Shown: in pieces, positions 1 through 15,605 of the stretch
How the letters are laid out: each line of letters starts with the position of its first letter
Numbering within the stretch: the first letter of the stretch is position 1
Assembly: GCA_012295275.1 (NCBI GenBank)
Contig: CM022676.1
Coordinates: 905,841-969,840, forward strand
Reading direction: 5' to 3'
Length of the DNA: 64,000 bases
Source of the DNA: Chrysomallon squamiferum
Lineage: Eukaryota > Mollusca > Gastropoda > Neomphalida > Peltospiridae
Made by a program: the position numbers and the translations under genes
Notes under the pieces: generated by a model
Databases searched by the model: none
What the model saw: only the letters and a program-made list of their open reading frames with translations
What the model was told of the DNA's origin: nothing

Positions 1-29
1 AATCACATCCATTAATTTGTTCTGTGCAT

Positions 30-205
30 CTATATTAGTCTTTACTACATTGAATGTTCAACGCTAATGTGTTTGTTGTGTTTTAGTGTACAAAAACGTG
101 ATATGGTATTTGTAATATACTGCGTACATAGATCCCATAGAGCAAACCAACTCACGCACTAACCTGCCTGATACATATTTACAACTTAAGGGAATCCCCG
201 TGACA
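30..205. repeat. Diverged interspersed repeat, copy 1
   Basis: Starts CTATATTAGTCT and runs through TTGAATGTTCAA, TGTTTGTTGTGTT, ACATAGATC, TAGAGCAA and GATACATATTTACAA to GGAATCCC. The same ordered blocks occur at 33220-33413 in the same orientation, with scattered substitutions and small indels. It sits in the Rh gene downstream of the last visible exon. No TIR, LTR or poly-A end is evident, so the class is unknown (SINE or MITE relic possible). It may extend left of base 30. Confidence 0.75.
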
Positions 206-411
206 AGCGAGTTACGTATGTATTACCTATTATCCTAATATCACATATCCACACACTCATACACACATACATACACACACACGCATATATATGTAACGTG
301 ATTTATATAATGTGATTTTAAGATAATAGGTAATAATATACGCACGTAATTTTACATAATATAATTTTGAAGATTTTATATATATGAAAAACTGATCCCT
401 AATGTACTTAC

Positions 412-1281
412 TGTAATATATTTATAACCAACCACTGACAAGATGGCCGCCAGAGAACCAATAATAAGTGCTCCAAATGGACCAATCATCATGTCAGCGC
501 TGGTTCCTACAGCCACGCCCCCTGCTAGTGTAGCGTTCTGAATATGAACCTGCAAAACCAAGAAAATACAATTTATATACGTAAGACTTTAAAAATACAC
601 ATACAGTGAGAGAACAGATCGCATAAGACTTACCATATCAAACTTTCCGTTTTTGTCCACGAGTGATGAAATAGCGAACGTCACCACACAACAGGCGGCC
701 AGCGCGAAGTAGGTGTTGAGGACTGCGCGATGCTGATCGTCACCAGGGGCCAGGGCGCTGTTGAAGCTGGGCCAGAACATCCACAGAAAGACAGTACCTT
801 TTACAATAACAGTGAACAAAAAATTAACTGAAAAGGTTCAACGTGAAAAAAAAAATATATATATATATACGATTTTTTTTTTTTTTTTTTTTTTGTTAAT
901 GTTGTTTGAAAATAGAAATAATACTGATAATTACAAAATTACGAAGAAGAGAATAAGAATAAGATATAGAAGAACAGCGCGGATAAGAAGAAGATGAAAA
1001 CTCAAAATTTAGTGATTAATTCTTACCTATCATAGAGAAGACATCTGAATGGTAAACAGACCCTTCCTTCTTGGACTTCTCTGTATCTTTGTGATAGAGT
1101 ACTCTGGACATAGATAACCCAAAATAAGCTCCAAAAGCATGCACAAACATAGATCCCCCAATATCTACAGCCTGAAATAATAAAAGGTATTAATTCCATT
1201 TCTTCCTAACTGCACTGATAGTGGCTAATTCTAGCATCATTGTCATGAATGACACAATGTACCTCACGTTAATAAACTAAC

Positions 1282-1320
<39 letters not shown>

Positions 1321-1347
1321 ATACAATGAATTGTAATGACAGAATAA

Positions 1348-1396
<49 letters not shown>

Positions 1397-2247
1397 TATT
1401 ATTATTATTATTATTATTATAACAATAATAATAATAATAACAGATAATACAAATTATTTAAAAAAAATAAAAAATAAAAAAGAAGGAAAATAGAATAAAT
1501 TAAGATAAAGAAAACTCTGTATTAATATATGAAACTGCGATTCTAATTAATACTCACCTGGAACATAACTACACCGAGGTATTCATTAAAGGAAAAGATT
1601 ACGATTTCTATCATAGTAACGATGACAAGCTGGGTGGGGCTAGTTTTTCCAAGCAATGCACCGTACGTGATCAGTACAGCGGCGGAGGCAAAGTCAGCGG
1701 TCAGCATACTGAAAACGAATCAGGTTTTATTAAGAATAGAAAATATTTACTTCTTTGTCAGGAATGAACACATACAAATAATTAGAAAACCGTTATTTAA
1801 ATAATTAATATAAAAGTGATATAAAGCAGGCCTAGCTGCTGTCTCCGTTGTTGTTATGTTTATTGCTGTTGTTGTTGTTGTTATATTTATTACTATTGTT
1901 AGTTGGTATAACACTAAGTTATATGTGCTGTTTCTAAACTGTCAATCTATTTTTAAATTTGTAGTGGATGAATTTTACTTTCTGTCAGTGTACCTGGTGA
2001 TACTGATGTGCAACTTGCCGCCGTGGCCGTGGAAGAATCCTCCCACTAATGTTGCCCACTGGATTGCGATAGCCGCGAGAAGCATGTTGAGCCCGACAGC
2101 GCTGAAGCCGTAACGTTTGAGAAACGTCATCAAGAACCCGAAACCAATGAATATCATGACGTGGACATCTTGAAACACTGAAATAACACAACAGTCATAG
2201 AAACAGTATTTCCAAAGTATCTATGTGTGCGTATGTGGGGGATAGAT

Positions 2248-2346
<99 letters not shown>

Positions 2347-2349
2347 TAT

Positions 2350-2380
<31 letters not shown>

Positions 2381-2393
2381 CATACATATACAA

Positions 2394-2436
<43 letters not shown>

Positions 2437-2594
2437 TTTATAACAAAAGAAGCATTTAATCATACATGTTCACAAACAATGTTTCCAGCAACAGTAGGCG
2501 TTGTATATGTTAACTGTGTTAACAAGAAACATTTTTCTTAACCTTGATTAACTTATTTGTGCTGCCTTCACATCTTTTCTTGTTCTTCTTATTC

Positions 2595-2640
<46 letters not shown>

Positions 2641-3229
2641 GATTATTATTATTATTATTATTGTTATTATTAAAATTGTTGTTGTACAGCTGCTGCTGCT
2701 TTCATCATTATCAATGACTTTATTATTATTGTTGTTTTTTCTGCTGCTGCTGGTATCTTCCATTCTTTCTTTTTTTCTTTCTTTTTTGATTGCTACTGTT
2801 ATTGTTGTTGTCGAGGTTATTATTATCATTTTATTCCAAATGGCATCCCAGCTATGGGTTATTTCGGATTCGCAAAGAAACATTTCACCGTGAAATAGAG
2901 TGCCTGTGCTAGTTAATAGAGTTATTTCGCTAACAAAAAAACAAAGTGTCTGTTGAGGGTGAACGACCAGCCATCAACAGAACAAAGAACTGGCTCCGGG
3001 CAGTGACACTGTGTGTAAAGATTATATTTGACAACAGGTAAATTACAGCAGGGGTGGTATGTTCCAGGACATGTTAGATATTATATAAAATACCGTTTAT
3101 GAAAGAAGATTTTAAAAAATATAAATATAATCATATAAAAAGTTTTGACCGTATATAATTACATTTGTTGGAAAATATCCTTGTATACAGAACTTCTAAA
3201 TTATATACTCATAATTACAATTTCGCTTT

Positions 3230-3285
<56 letters not shown>

Positions 3286-6049
3286 TAACTATTTATATAC
3301 ATGAACTATATTTAGATTTGCGTTGTCCCAAATTTTTGTGACAATCTTTCGTATTCACATTTCACATCTTAAGACAGCAAAGAACAAGTATCCAGGGAAA
3401 TCGAACACCAGGGGTAAACGGGGTCAGTCAAACAATGAACAGATTAGGTCGCGACTGCTAATATCAGTTTCAAATCTGAGTTTTGGTTTCACTGCAGTCA
3501 ATCTACCGAGTCGCCTACAGATGTGCGGGAAATTTTTAAAAATTACTCTTATTTCATATGGAGAACATCCCTAAACTTCTGTGGCATCATATAAACAAAT
3601 AAATAAATCAAATCAAAGAAATATATGCATAAATATAAATCAGTGAGTATTATGATGTGCAGACACTAGAAATCCCAGCAAAGTCGAAAATTTTCTCGCG
3701 CTGTGATTTGACCACTCCATTTGAATGCAGTATATAGTTTTATAGGACTTTTTTAAATTTACCTTCCCAGTTATTACAAATTTCTTTCATATTATTATCT
3801 AATGTCAAATAAATAGTTATTAAAAAAAGAAAAAAGAACAGTGTTACAACTCTGTAAAACTTTTTCCATGGTCTATTTTCAAGAGTATTACTAACATGTT
3901 TGAAGATAAGCTTTCATTACAGTGAAAATTAAAACTCAGACACTGATAAAACTTTGAAAAGAAATATTCTATAGTTATATGTTAAACAGCATAAAGCCAG
4001 GCTGACCATTTTAAAAGTCAGCTTATCATGTTTTATGTACTGCTATTGATTACATTGTACTCTGTTTGTATGAGAAAACACTGCTCAAGTAATATCACAT
4101 TTCAACGAGAAAGATATGTAGACAGGTCGTACACTACTTAACGTCGACAGAATCATTTGCTGTAACATAATTCATAATTATTGTATTGTAATAGTAGTAG
4201 CAGTAGTAGTAGTAGTAGTAATATTGGTTGTGGCAGCATTCGTAGTAGTAATAGTAGTAGTAGCAACTGTAGTAGTACTGGCAATAGTAGAAGTAGTAGT
4301 AGTACTAGTACTAGTAGCGGCAAAACACGCATAATGAGTTTTCGACAAGCCCAATCAACTGAAATAATGTTTTAATTAATGTAGCTTCATCCATACATTG
4401 AGGCAAATACAAAGATTAACAAAATAAAGTACACTATTTATTTATTTATTTTTCTTTTGAATTCACGGAAGACAGAGAAAACAAATTCCTATAATGTTAA
4501 AGAACATCATATTTATAAAAAGCAACAACAACAACAAATAACAACAAAAAAAGATATTGTATAATTCCTAGAAACTATTTAATATCTACCGGACATTCAA
4601 ATAGTTCTGTTGCTTGGCGAAGTTGAAGTGCAATGTTTATTTTGCACACTTTTATCTTTTTTAAAGGATTAAAATCGAAAAACGAAAACCCACCAACATT
4701 TCGTAATCTTTATCGCTATATTTTCATTACATAACTTTATATATCTGTCAGTCTATCTATCTACATACCTATATAAGGAAATGGATTCATATAAAAAGAT
4801 ATAGATTATGGATATGGATAAACAGACAGAACGGTAGAAAATATGTACTTGCATGTGTACACTGACACACGTAGCCTGTTCACACAGCAACTCGTCCCAG
4901 CTGAGTGAACAACAGCATGAAACTATTGTTAAATTCAATGATTAAACAAATTAAAATGTTAAAATAATTAAACTGTAAAATAATATTTAATAAATGTGTT
5001 TAAATAGATTACATCATGCAAAATTATAACAAAGTATCAGAGAAGATAATATAGCTTCCAGCCTAACTGAAAAAAACGCATTAAATTATGAATTGCTTCA
5101 CTTATTGACTCCATTTTTCAAAGGTTTGTTTAGTTAAACTATTTTTATAAACACAATATACCACTGCACAGTTCAGGACCCCTTAACAAATGAACGGTAA
5201 AACAATTCTCATAATATCAGTATCACCCAACCACATCACGCCAAACACTGTCACGAATTACTTAAGGAAGTACAAATGCAGTGAGGTAGTTTGATTACAA
5301 ACTTGACACGTAGTGAGGAGGAAACTGAAGTCTCAGATTACTGTACGCAGTTCTAGTATCTGCCTCTCTGTCCTCTTTAAACAAAGGGCTGACATATTAT
5401 TAATCATACCAGTGTGTTTGTCTGACTTTATTATAAATGATAACCAACCTTATTTAATAACCATTTTAATAAAGCTGTAGAAAAATGTTTTTTTCTCACA
5501 TATTTTCATCTCAGTCCTCATTCACTGGATTTTATAAGCTAAAACAATGACAGTACACACACTGTTGAAAGGAATGTTTTATCTGACTCAGCGTAGCAGA
5601 AGTTACTTAACTGCAGACAAATTATGTCTAATATAAATATTGTGATTATTTTAAAATATATAAAACATTTTAAGTCCTATTGAAAAGTTTCCTGTGAACG
5701 TTTGTCTCTCTATGCTTTTGATTAAAATTTATTTGAGTATTGTTTTTGTCTCTTTTTTTGTCTTTTTTTTCTTTAAGACGCTATAAAGTCTCTTCCCTTT
5801 GTTGCTTGTTATCCAACTTGTAAATCTTTCTTAACGCACGAGTGTCGAAAAGATAAAACTGATAACGTTCTAAACAAAAACCTTCTTTGGCAAGAGGCAA
5901 TATCATTAAAGCGTCTAAATTCGCCGATTTTATTTTATTTATCTTCATCTGAATTTCCTTTATAACAAACTGCTTCCAAATGAAGTGCATACGTGATCGT
6001 TTGTAGGTCTCCACACACACACACTCATACACACACACACACACACACA

Positions 6050-6144
<95 letters not shown>

Positions 6145-6649
6145 ACAACACACACAGTCTGGTTAGTAAAAAGATTACTGGTTGATCACTCGAATGCCAG
6201 TTTGGTAATTTAATCTTGGTGGTTTATATTTACGGTGAATACAATATTTTGATTAAACAATTTTTAATCTTGCATCTACAGCTACTACTAATAATCAAAA
6301 TTTCATGTACCTTTCTAAGGTGAAACCAAACACATTTTTTTGTTCGGCCTTTTGTCTTATTATTATAATTGCATCGTATATTAGCTCGTCTAAAATCATC
6401 TTTCAAAATAAGAATTCATCTTTGTCAGCGTTTTTTTTTTTGTAACGTTATTATAACAAATGTATCGCTTCAGCTTTTTTGTATATTTAGTAATTTTTTT
6501 TTTTTTTTTTTTTAATCTTTATAAAACACGTCACCCGTTTATGAAAACTGACAGCACTGGTCTTTATCTAATCTGCTTTTCAACTAAATGTAAAGTAGTT
6601 ATAATCTGACTAAACAGTATTATCTAACACATCTCCGTAGCATACACAC

Positions 6650-6713
<64 letters not shown>

Positions 6714-6842
6714 GCATACAGACAAAAAGTGAGGTAGAATTATTGTCGGTGATATTCTGCAGTTTCATCTGAAAAAAATTTATTAAACATTTCTTTCTAT
6801 CAGTATAACGCATATTAGTATGATTATTATTATTATTATTTA

Positions 6843-6896
<54 letters not shown>

Positions 6897-7158
6897 TCTG
6901 TATATACTAGAAATACGACAAATGTTAGAAAATCAATTGTAACTTTTAACATAGGATATTTGATATTCTGAACTTACTGGGATAAAAATCTGGTAATGGT
7001 TGGCTTCTTCCCAATTTTGTTTCATTATTTTTCCGTTCTACAACAGGTCGTGCAGTTTCATCGTAATCCACAGAGAGAGCGAATAAAACAATAAACACAA
7101 TTTCAATAAACAAAAGTAGCAGAGGAAATCGTAAGCGAGTGAAGACCAACGAAGCCAT
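412..7158 (-). CDS. Rh-type ammonium transporter (RhBG/RhCG-like glycoprotein), 5' part, six exons
   Basis: Membrane channel for NH3/NH4+ (possibly CO2) of the Rh family. Coding exons on the minus strand: 7158-6978, 2177-1994, 1708-1558, 1171-1027, 797-634, 549-412, all with GT/AG borders and compatible phases, giving 321 residues. The last donor (411-410) shows that more exons lie left of base 1; vertebrate Rh proteins are about 420-480 residues, so roughly a third is missing. Residues 12-33 form the first helix, followed by an extracellular loop with sequon N45-E-T. FQDVHVM at 62-68 is the family signature. Expected pore residues are present: F128 (TADF) and F232 (FWPSFNS) as the phenylalanine gate, D175 (AVD) and pore His183 (VHAFGAYFG). 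[15 protein letters not shown] follows at the start of the last visible exon. ATG 7158 (CACAATGG context) was chosen; an in-frame ATG at 7197 is possible. Intron 1 is 4.8 kb. Which Rh paralogue this is cannot be decided. Confidence 0.95.
1272..1440. repeat. (TAAA)n and back-to-back (AAT)n/(ATT)n microsatellites
   Basis: A tetranucleotide tract of TAAA units (about 1272-1322) is followed by (AAT)n from about 1350 and then (ATT)n from about 1396. The last two are reverse complements and could pair as a hairpin. They lie in an intron of the Rh gene. Confidence 0.85.
2250..2434. repeat. (TA)n followed by (AC)n microsatellites in Rh intron 1
   Basis: An almost pure TA tract of about 87 bases (2250-2336) leads into mixed TACA/TATA, then an AC tract at about 2397-2434. 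It lies 70 bases upstream (gene sense) of the second coding exon's acceptor. Long six-frame translations here (YIYI, CVCV) are artefacts. Confidence 0.95.
2596..6894. repeat. Remainder of Rh intron 1: microsatellite-rich, no exon seen
   Basis: Contains (TTA)n at 2596-2662, (ATT)n at 3229-3284, (AGT)n at 4191-4318, a 130-base-plus (AC)n at 6010-6150, (AC)n at 6652-6709 and (ATT)n at 6822-6894. Between them is AT-rich sequence in which I see no splice-bounded coding segment. The poly-Ser frame at 4181-4375 is the (AGT)n tract read in frame. Confidence 0.85.
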
Positions 7159-7591
7159 TGTGAATCTAACGACACGTACCGCAGCAGACGATAACACCTG
7201 TGGGAAATATCACGCGCGCCGCTTTGTTATGACCTTCACCTTACACAGAATAGTTAAATGGCCATCCAGATGTGATTTTGCTCGCCATTCACTGAAGAGA
7301 TGTTTGAATTATACAAAATGCTATGAAAATATCTGTAGTAATAAATGTAACGAATTTATATTACTGGAATGATATCTTAAATTATGCAACACTTCACAAG
7401 TTTTATGATATATCTTTGTTACATTATATGTATCTATGTAGTATGAATTAATTAATTTACGGGTCTTTTCTTTATGAATTAATTATTTGCATGTATGTAT
7501 ATATGTATGTCTGTGAATCGATGATTTTCCATCCAGGTGATACTGGAATATTGACTCTCATTAATTATTTAGCGATTAATCTTTTTTCAAC

Positions 7592-7646
<55 letters not shown>

Positions 7647-8217
7647 ACACAGAGAGAGAGAGAGTTGCTTCTTATCAGTTTATTTGACTGGACACGATGT
7701 ATTTATTACAAAATGGGGGCGTTTCTTGTTTCAGCACGACAGCAAGCTGACATGCAAAAAAAAAATAAAAAAAAATGCCACAATAAAAAAAATAAAAAAA
7801 TGCCCCCAAGTGAGCTTTTAGAATCCTTGAACTTCGTGACACGACCTTAACACAGAAGTTGACATCTCATTAGACGTTTATCAGCTTTCTTATGTAACAC
7901 GTCAGAATGCTATTTGATTGGTCTTCACGCCGTATTCTGCAGATAAAAAAATATATATAATAATAGTAATAACAAACAAAAAAATCGTTAAATGTAAAAA
8001 CAATAATAATAAAAATAACAGCTACAACAATAACAATAGTAATAAGAAACTATGTAAGTAAGAAATTAAGATTGTAATTAATATTCAATTATTTTATTAT
8101 AATTTCCTGCTCATAATTATTATTTCTTGTAATCACTTTTATCTCAATACTCAGTTACTCATTTACTAATTTGCTTATCTTAGATAAAAACGCACTGATA
8201 AGTAATACTAAACTGAC
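7159..8217. other. Upstream region of the Rh gene; (CA)n/(GA)n microsatellite
   Basis: Holds the presumed promoter and 5'UTR of the minus-strand Rh gene; no clear TATA box can be assigned. A (CA)n tract at about 7593-7650 runs into (GA)n to 7664. The rest is AT-rich sequence with A-rich runs. No gene seen. Confidence 0.6.
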
Positions 8218-8345
8218 CCATGTGTGAAGTAACCATTCGTTCTAAATGCATGGTACATAACATGTCGGTTCAGCGCTGTGGCAAATCCCAGAGCGAGCAA
8301 GACCAGATTAGGTCGCTGATAGTAGAACAGTTCCCATTGCTGAAC
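8218..8345 (-). CDS. Orphan coding-like exon, unrecognised membrane-protein fragment
   Basis: A GC-richer island on the minus strand. A pyrimidine-rich acceptor (CGCCCCTCAG) ends at 8346, and the frame then reads VQQWELFYYQRPNLVLLALG and continues with FATALNRHVMYHAFRTNGYFTH before a weak donor GTCAGT at 8217. The segment is 128 bases, 42 codons plus two bases. It contains one hydrophobic stretch (LVLLALGFATAL). If the donor is not used, the frame ends four codons later. I do not recognise the family and found no partner exon. A 46-codon open frame on the opposite strand cannot be excluded as the real one. Confidence 0.35.
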
Positions 8346-9711
8346 CTGAGGGGCGTATGAGGCTTACAACATTTGTACAAGCATTTGACAATAGTTGTTG
8401 TTGTAGCAGCTGCATTTTATGAAGAATGTTGAGTTATTAAATTATTGGTCCGATTTTAAATATTTTAAACTGTCACGTGTTAATTAATATGCTTTTTTCG
8501 ACATAATACGTTATCATATTTTGTTGCACATGTTGTTCTGTGCGTACAACTTACTTTTGTTGTTTGTTTTTTTATTTTGTAGGGGGAGGTCGTGGGTTTT
8601 TTTCTTTTACGGGCCACAGTGTTTTGTTTCCAACTTTATCAATATCATCACACGACACAGTATCGACTAAATGAAACCAAAATTTGGTCTAGTTTGAAAA
8701 TAACTGAGTTTTAGCCATCCGTATCTACTGATGTTTTCATGTTATATGATCTGTCTATATGTGTGTCCAAGTTTGCTTTAAAAAGTGTCAAGTTTCGAAG
8801 CTTCTTTACCATTCTGTATTAAATAATTCAGGCGAAACAAGGTTTTAAAACAACTGTCCACTTCAGTGTTAAGAATCTTGAAATGTAGTCGATTGTTGAA
8901 ATCTGATCAGAAGATTAAATTTGAAACACGTTTTTCGTACACGTAACTATTCACCCGAATAGTCACCCTCCTTAGCAAGCCTCAGAAATAAACTGAAGTT
9001 TTTTCAAAATCAGTAGGACACAAAAACCTTTCTGTAACATCGAATAATTGGTTTCGATTATTTCATTTTTTATTATTTTTGTTTAATTTATTATTATTAT
9101 TATTATTACTTAATAACAAAATAATCCGCAGGAACACGTCCCTCCCTGTCCTAGTCTTTGTGTTAGTTAATGTGAATCAAGTAGAAAATACGAATCATGC
9201 AGCTTTATTTACTTATAATTTATGTAATGATGACTCACAAGGAAGTTGCACGCACGCATCCACACACACATAAAACGACAAAACGCACACAAACACAACG
9301 ACAATAGTTTTGGACTTTTTGGCTAACGGGAATTAATCTGACAGAAGATATCTGCTCAGGTATTAAAACTATTTCAAAGTTTACACAGAATATTATTTTT
9401 CATGTGTCATCGATTTATTAATGCAGTAATCAGTTTATACTGGAAATTGTAATAACTGATTATTATTTAAATTGTTTACTTTCTGAGTTACGTGTTTGTT
9501 TTTTCAACAGTTATTTAATATGGTTTTCTTCCATTGTATTTCAACAATTCAAAGCCTAATTTCCACGGTATTTTCCAATATATAAATTCGTTATGTTCTT
9601 TATGTTCCATTATAACAATACTTTAGGGTCATACTAATTTGAAATGGAAATCGCAGCAGACAGTATATTATTACAGTCTATAAAACAATTTTTTTTTTTT
9701 TTTTTTTTTTA

Positions 9712-9742
<31 letters not shown>

Positions 9743-10369
9743 ATAATAAAATCCAGTGGGCGGTTCACATTAACCAGTACATCATTCTAGATTTTTGTGT
9801 AAGTTAGTAGAAGAAATTCAAATCGAGCTTTTCGAACTTGGTCCAGAAAATAATAATACAAATTTACAGAACAGGCTACAAAATAATAGTAAACTGTCTG
9901 TGACGGCTGAAAAGATCTGCCTTCACCTCAGTGGGATGTCGCGTTTCACCTGACTGGTATTACCTAATAATAGAAGAAGAAAACGCTGACAAAGATGAAT
10001 TTTTTTGTAAAATAATTTTTGACAAGCCTATATACAATGCAAATATAATAAGTAAGATGAAAGGCTCAAAAACATAAATTAAAGTAAGAACAGAAGAAAG
10101 GATCAAAATGGAAAAAACACTAACGAAGCTGAATAATTACAGAAGGATTTACTGTGATCATAAAACGGTTAAATTAAAGCTACTTTTTTCTTTATCATAG
10201 ACATTTAAAATATTAATATTTTATGTATGTTATTTACACTCCAACACACTAAACGTTCAGAACAGTCAACTTTAACAGGCCATTCGGCAGACCTCTTTAC
10301 CTATGTAAAAAGTTTGTTCACATGCTAATACTCTAACTGAAGGGGTGACAATAACCAGAATGACTGGGA
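8346..10369. other. Intergenic, AT-rich, poly-T tract
   Basis: No gene seen. Contains a short (ATT)n at about 9090-9107 and a nearly pure T tract of about 50 bases at 9689-9738. The rest is unique-looking AT-rich DNA. Confidence 0.6.
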
Positions 10370-10579
10370 ATGAAAAGAAGCCCAAACGAAGCATTACCTC
10401 CTCGTTATCAAATTCTTAAAGAGAGAAAAACAAAGACGCGACATACGACTCTTCATTCTAGCATCACAAAGGCAGCAACGTCTTCATGCTCCGTTGTATC
10501 TTCTGATAACTCGGATGATGCTCAGCCTCGCCACTCATCAAGGGATGAGTTTCAGCTTGGTGACAGCGCATCTGTGTAG
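10370..10579 (+). CDS. Short open frame, unrecognised, possible 3' exon
   Basis: A 69-codon frame from ATG 10370 to TAG, in sequence of higher complexity and GC than its surroundings. The C-terminal half is Ser/Asp/Arg-rich (SSDNSDDAQPRHSSRDEF, ending GDSASV), like a cytoplasmic tail. A stop lies three codons upstream of the ATG. A candidate acceptor (AACCAG at about 10357) would put the entry in a different frame. No related exon was found nearby. It may be a C-terminal exon fragment or chance. Confidence 0.25.
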   Translation: MKRSPNEALPPRYQILKERKTKTRHTTLHSSITKAATSSCSVVSSDNSDDAQPRHSSRDEFQLGDSASV

Positions 10580-13071
<2,492 letters not shown>

Positions 13072-13850
13072 TCAGTTATGGCACTTTCTTATCTGCCTGG
13101 TTTTCAGTGAGGACACAGCAACAGGCTTGGTACTGGGAAGAACAATGACATTTTCTTCATCAACCTGAGGGACTTCCACTGGCTGGATAATACATGACAT
13201 AACTGTGGAAATAGTACTGGTCAGGTTCAGCTGTTCAAAACTTTCATGACAAATGGAATCAAACATTGAATTCCACAGTATCACTGAGTTTCTTGAACTT
13301 GTTGTTGTCAACAAGTTTCTGAATTTGTGATGTAATATAATTCAAAACTGTATTTCTCTGATGACCAGTAATATTATTGGGGATATATGATTGAAGTTCT
13401 CTAAAGGTCTTCGCACGGCTTTTTTTGCAGCGAAAGACAAAAATAAACAATACTGAATACGTGACCATTTAAGAAATTCGCCAAAGAAACTGGAATTCCA
13501 TTGGGAAAGTTCTCTTCCAAGTGTTGGTTGGCTATACCAGTCCTTGGATTGGGGGATTTTCTTTTCTGCTTCAAGTTAGGCATCCCGAAAAGAAGGCCAA
13601 CATAATAAAAATGATTACTAAATTTCAAAATTAGTTCATACCGACTGGCTGAAGGCACTCGCAAAATCCACAGTCATCCACATATTTACAATCCATTGGG
13701 TAATAAAAGTGTGACATAGAGTACAGTCGTATATTTATACAGCATCACAATCTGTTCTATCACTCATTTATCAAACATAGCTGAAATTGAGGGTAGAAAT
13801 CATTTCAGTTTCACTCGAATTTTCATCCGCCATGTTTGATTTTGAAGCCA
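13072..13850 (-). pseudogene. Coding-like block broken across frames, unrecognised
   Basis: On the minus strand, several coding-looking segments follow one another in different frames. These are an ATG at 13846 starting MASKSNMADENSSETEM, a Cys-rich stretch MDCKYVDDCGFCECLQPV near 13630-13695, a frame with NQHLEENFPNGIPVSLANFL, then KTFRELQSYIPNNITGHQRN (about 13330-13420), and finally a frame ending KTRQIRKCHN at 13072. A short intron (donor GTATGA near 13637, acceptor AAGCAG near 13560) could rescue part. The downstream shifts near 13270-13300 are not explained by a clear intron. It could be a decaying gene copy or a real gene with tiny introns. The family is not recognised. Confidence 0.3.
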
Positions 13851-15605
13851 TTTTGATTTTACAGCTCGTCTTTCCAGGGTTTATAACTTTTCTCAGCTAT
13901 GTCAGATTTCAATATAAATTCACATATAATAAAATTAAATATTGTTCTTTGCCTCCATCTACCTTAGATTATCCTCCGATATCGAAAACGACAGATTTTA
14001 ACGTGTTGAATACAAAAAAAAAATCGAACTCTTCTCCAAAACAAACCAGTTGACCGAACTGAAAAATTCGAAAACGAGTGAGTATACAGGAATTTCCCGC
14101 TAATTATACTATCAGGGATAACCGAAACTCCCAGCCCCTGACTAATGAAAAGCGATTTATGCAGAGACACCACTCGCCATCAGGGGAGATTCAGGTCACA
14201 CGGATATAGCAGAAAATGGCAGACGCAGTTCTGGCAGTAATACACATACCTAAAATATGAATTGCTGTTAGTAAAGTACAATAAATAATACATACTAATA
14301 ACTTAATATGTTAATAGCATCTAATTTTTTAAGTTTACTGTATGTGATGGTGCACAGAGAATTCAGTGAATTGATATTAGACAAATTTGTATGATTAGAT
14401 AAAAATTTCATTTATATGGTGATCTGAGAAAACCCTTGACATTACTTTTAATTATTTAGAAAATAAGACATCTTCAGATAAAATTGCAGAAAACAAACAA
14501 AATATCACTATTTCATTGTGTAAAATGGTAATGCATTCATTATTTATTAATCATTTTAACCCTCTGTGAAACTAAAAAAGAAATAGTTTCTTTATAAACA
14601 GTGACACCCTGCTAAAAAATGTGTCAAATGTGAAAGACCAGCCATCAGTTTTATTAATCTGCTCGAATCATTGATTTGATTTTTACATTAATTTCTGTAA
14701 AGTGTTGATTTTATAAGTTCAGCATCATTTATAGGACATAATATAAAATCCATTAACAAAGTTGTCTAAAGAAATTTCTATTCTAAATTCTTCACATTGT
14801 GGCAAAAAGTGAGCACACTTTGGTTCCTTTGGCAGTCAGTAGGTGCAGCTATCTTGAGTGTAACAAAAGATCCACAATTTTTGCCTATCAACTGGTTGGT
14901 AATCAAATAAATGAGCAAGGCTTTCAGAAGTAAAAGAAACTTCATTTTAAATATAACTGGGTCCAAGGAGTTATGGTTATATTTGTAAATGTCGGTAATT
15001 ATAATGTATTTATTTTGTAAATGAAAACCAATATCAAAATTATCTTTTGCCATCTAAACTAGCAATTAAAAATGGCAGAAGTAACTCAGAACCACTGAAC
15101 TGAGATGACCTCATGTTAATCAGCTGACCTTTGCATGCCTATTCAGGTTGATTCAGACAAGGCTTAATTTTTGAACTGGTAATTTATGATAGTTACTGGG
15201 TTTCTTCTTGTAGCATGTTTATGTACTATTACATGGTAATGTTAAATGAATATGCTGGCCAGAATTGTTAGCTGTATCAGAGATAATTATGTGTAAGTGA
15301 AGCTACTTAAATTTTTCTGTTTACACATACATACAGAATACTAAATGCATAATTGAGGATTACAGCTTGCACATTATTGATTATTAGTATTGTGGGTATA
15401 ATACAAATATATGGAAATTTTGGGATATTGGGTTGACATGCTTGAGATTTAAATCTACTTAACTAAATTATAGGCTAATTGATTGCATGAGACATAACTT
15501 TATATAAACATTTAAAGCAGATTAAAATAAAAAAATAAAGTATATTCTTCAAATGGCAGTATTTTCAACTGAAGATGTTAAACAGTTTGCATCTTTTTTA
15601 TTTAG
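13851..15605. other. Region upstream of RPS25; first exon not located
   Basis: The RPS25 promoter and short first coding exon should lie here or further upstream. I could not find the expected short Met-Pro-Pro-Lys exon with a donor. The GC-richer stretch 14040-14240 (with a GTGAGTA donor-like site at about 14077) is the best candidate for a promoter and untranslated exon. No other gene seen. Confidence 0.35.

Noticed and set aside
2154-2541. Open frames rich in Tyr-Ile or Cys-Val on both strands
   Set aside because: Direct translations of (TA)n and (AC)n microsatellites.
4181-4375. Poly-Ser frame
   Set aside because: Translation of the (AGT)n microsatellite.
5781-6155. 124-codon minus frame with a Cys-Val run
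   Set aside because: Mostly the (AC)n tract; the non-repeat part has no coding character or splice support.
7800-7812. ATGCCCCCAAG, resembling the start of RPS25
   Set aside because: Almost 8 kb upstream, embedded in an A-rich tract, and not followed by a GT donor in the needed phase.
14193-14260. Short frame starting MADAVLAV after a GC-richer stretch
   Set aside because: Stops after 13 codons, and splicing to RPS25 exon 2 would give an N-terminus unlike the family.
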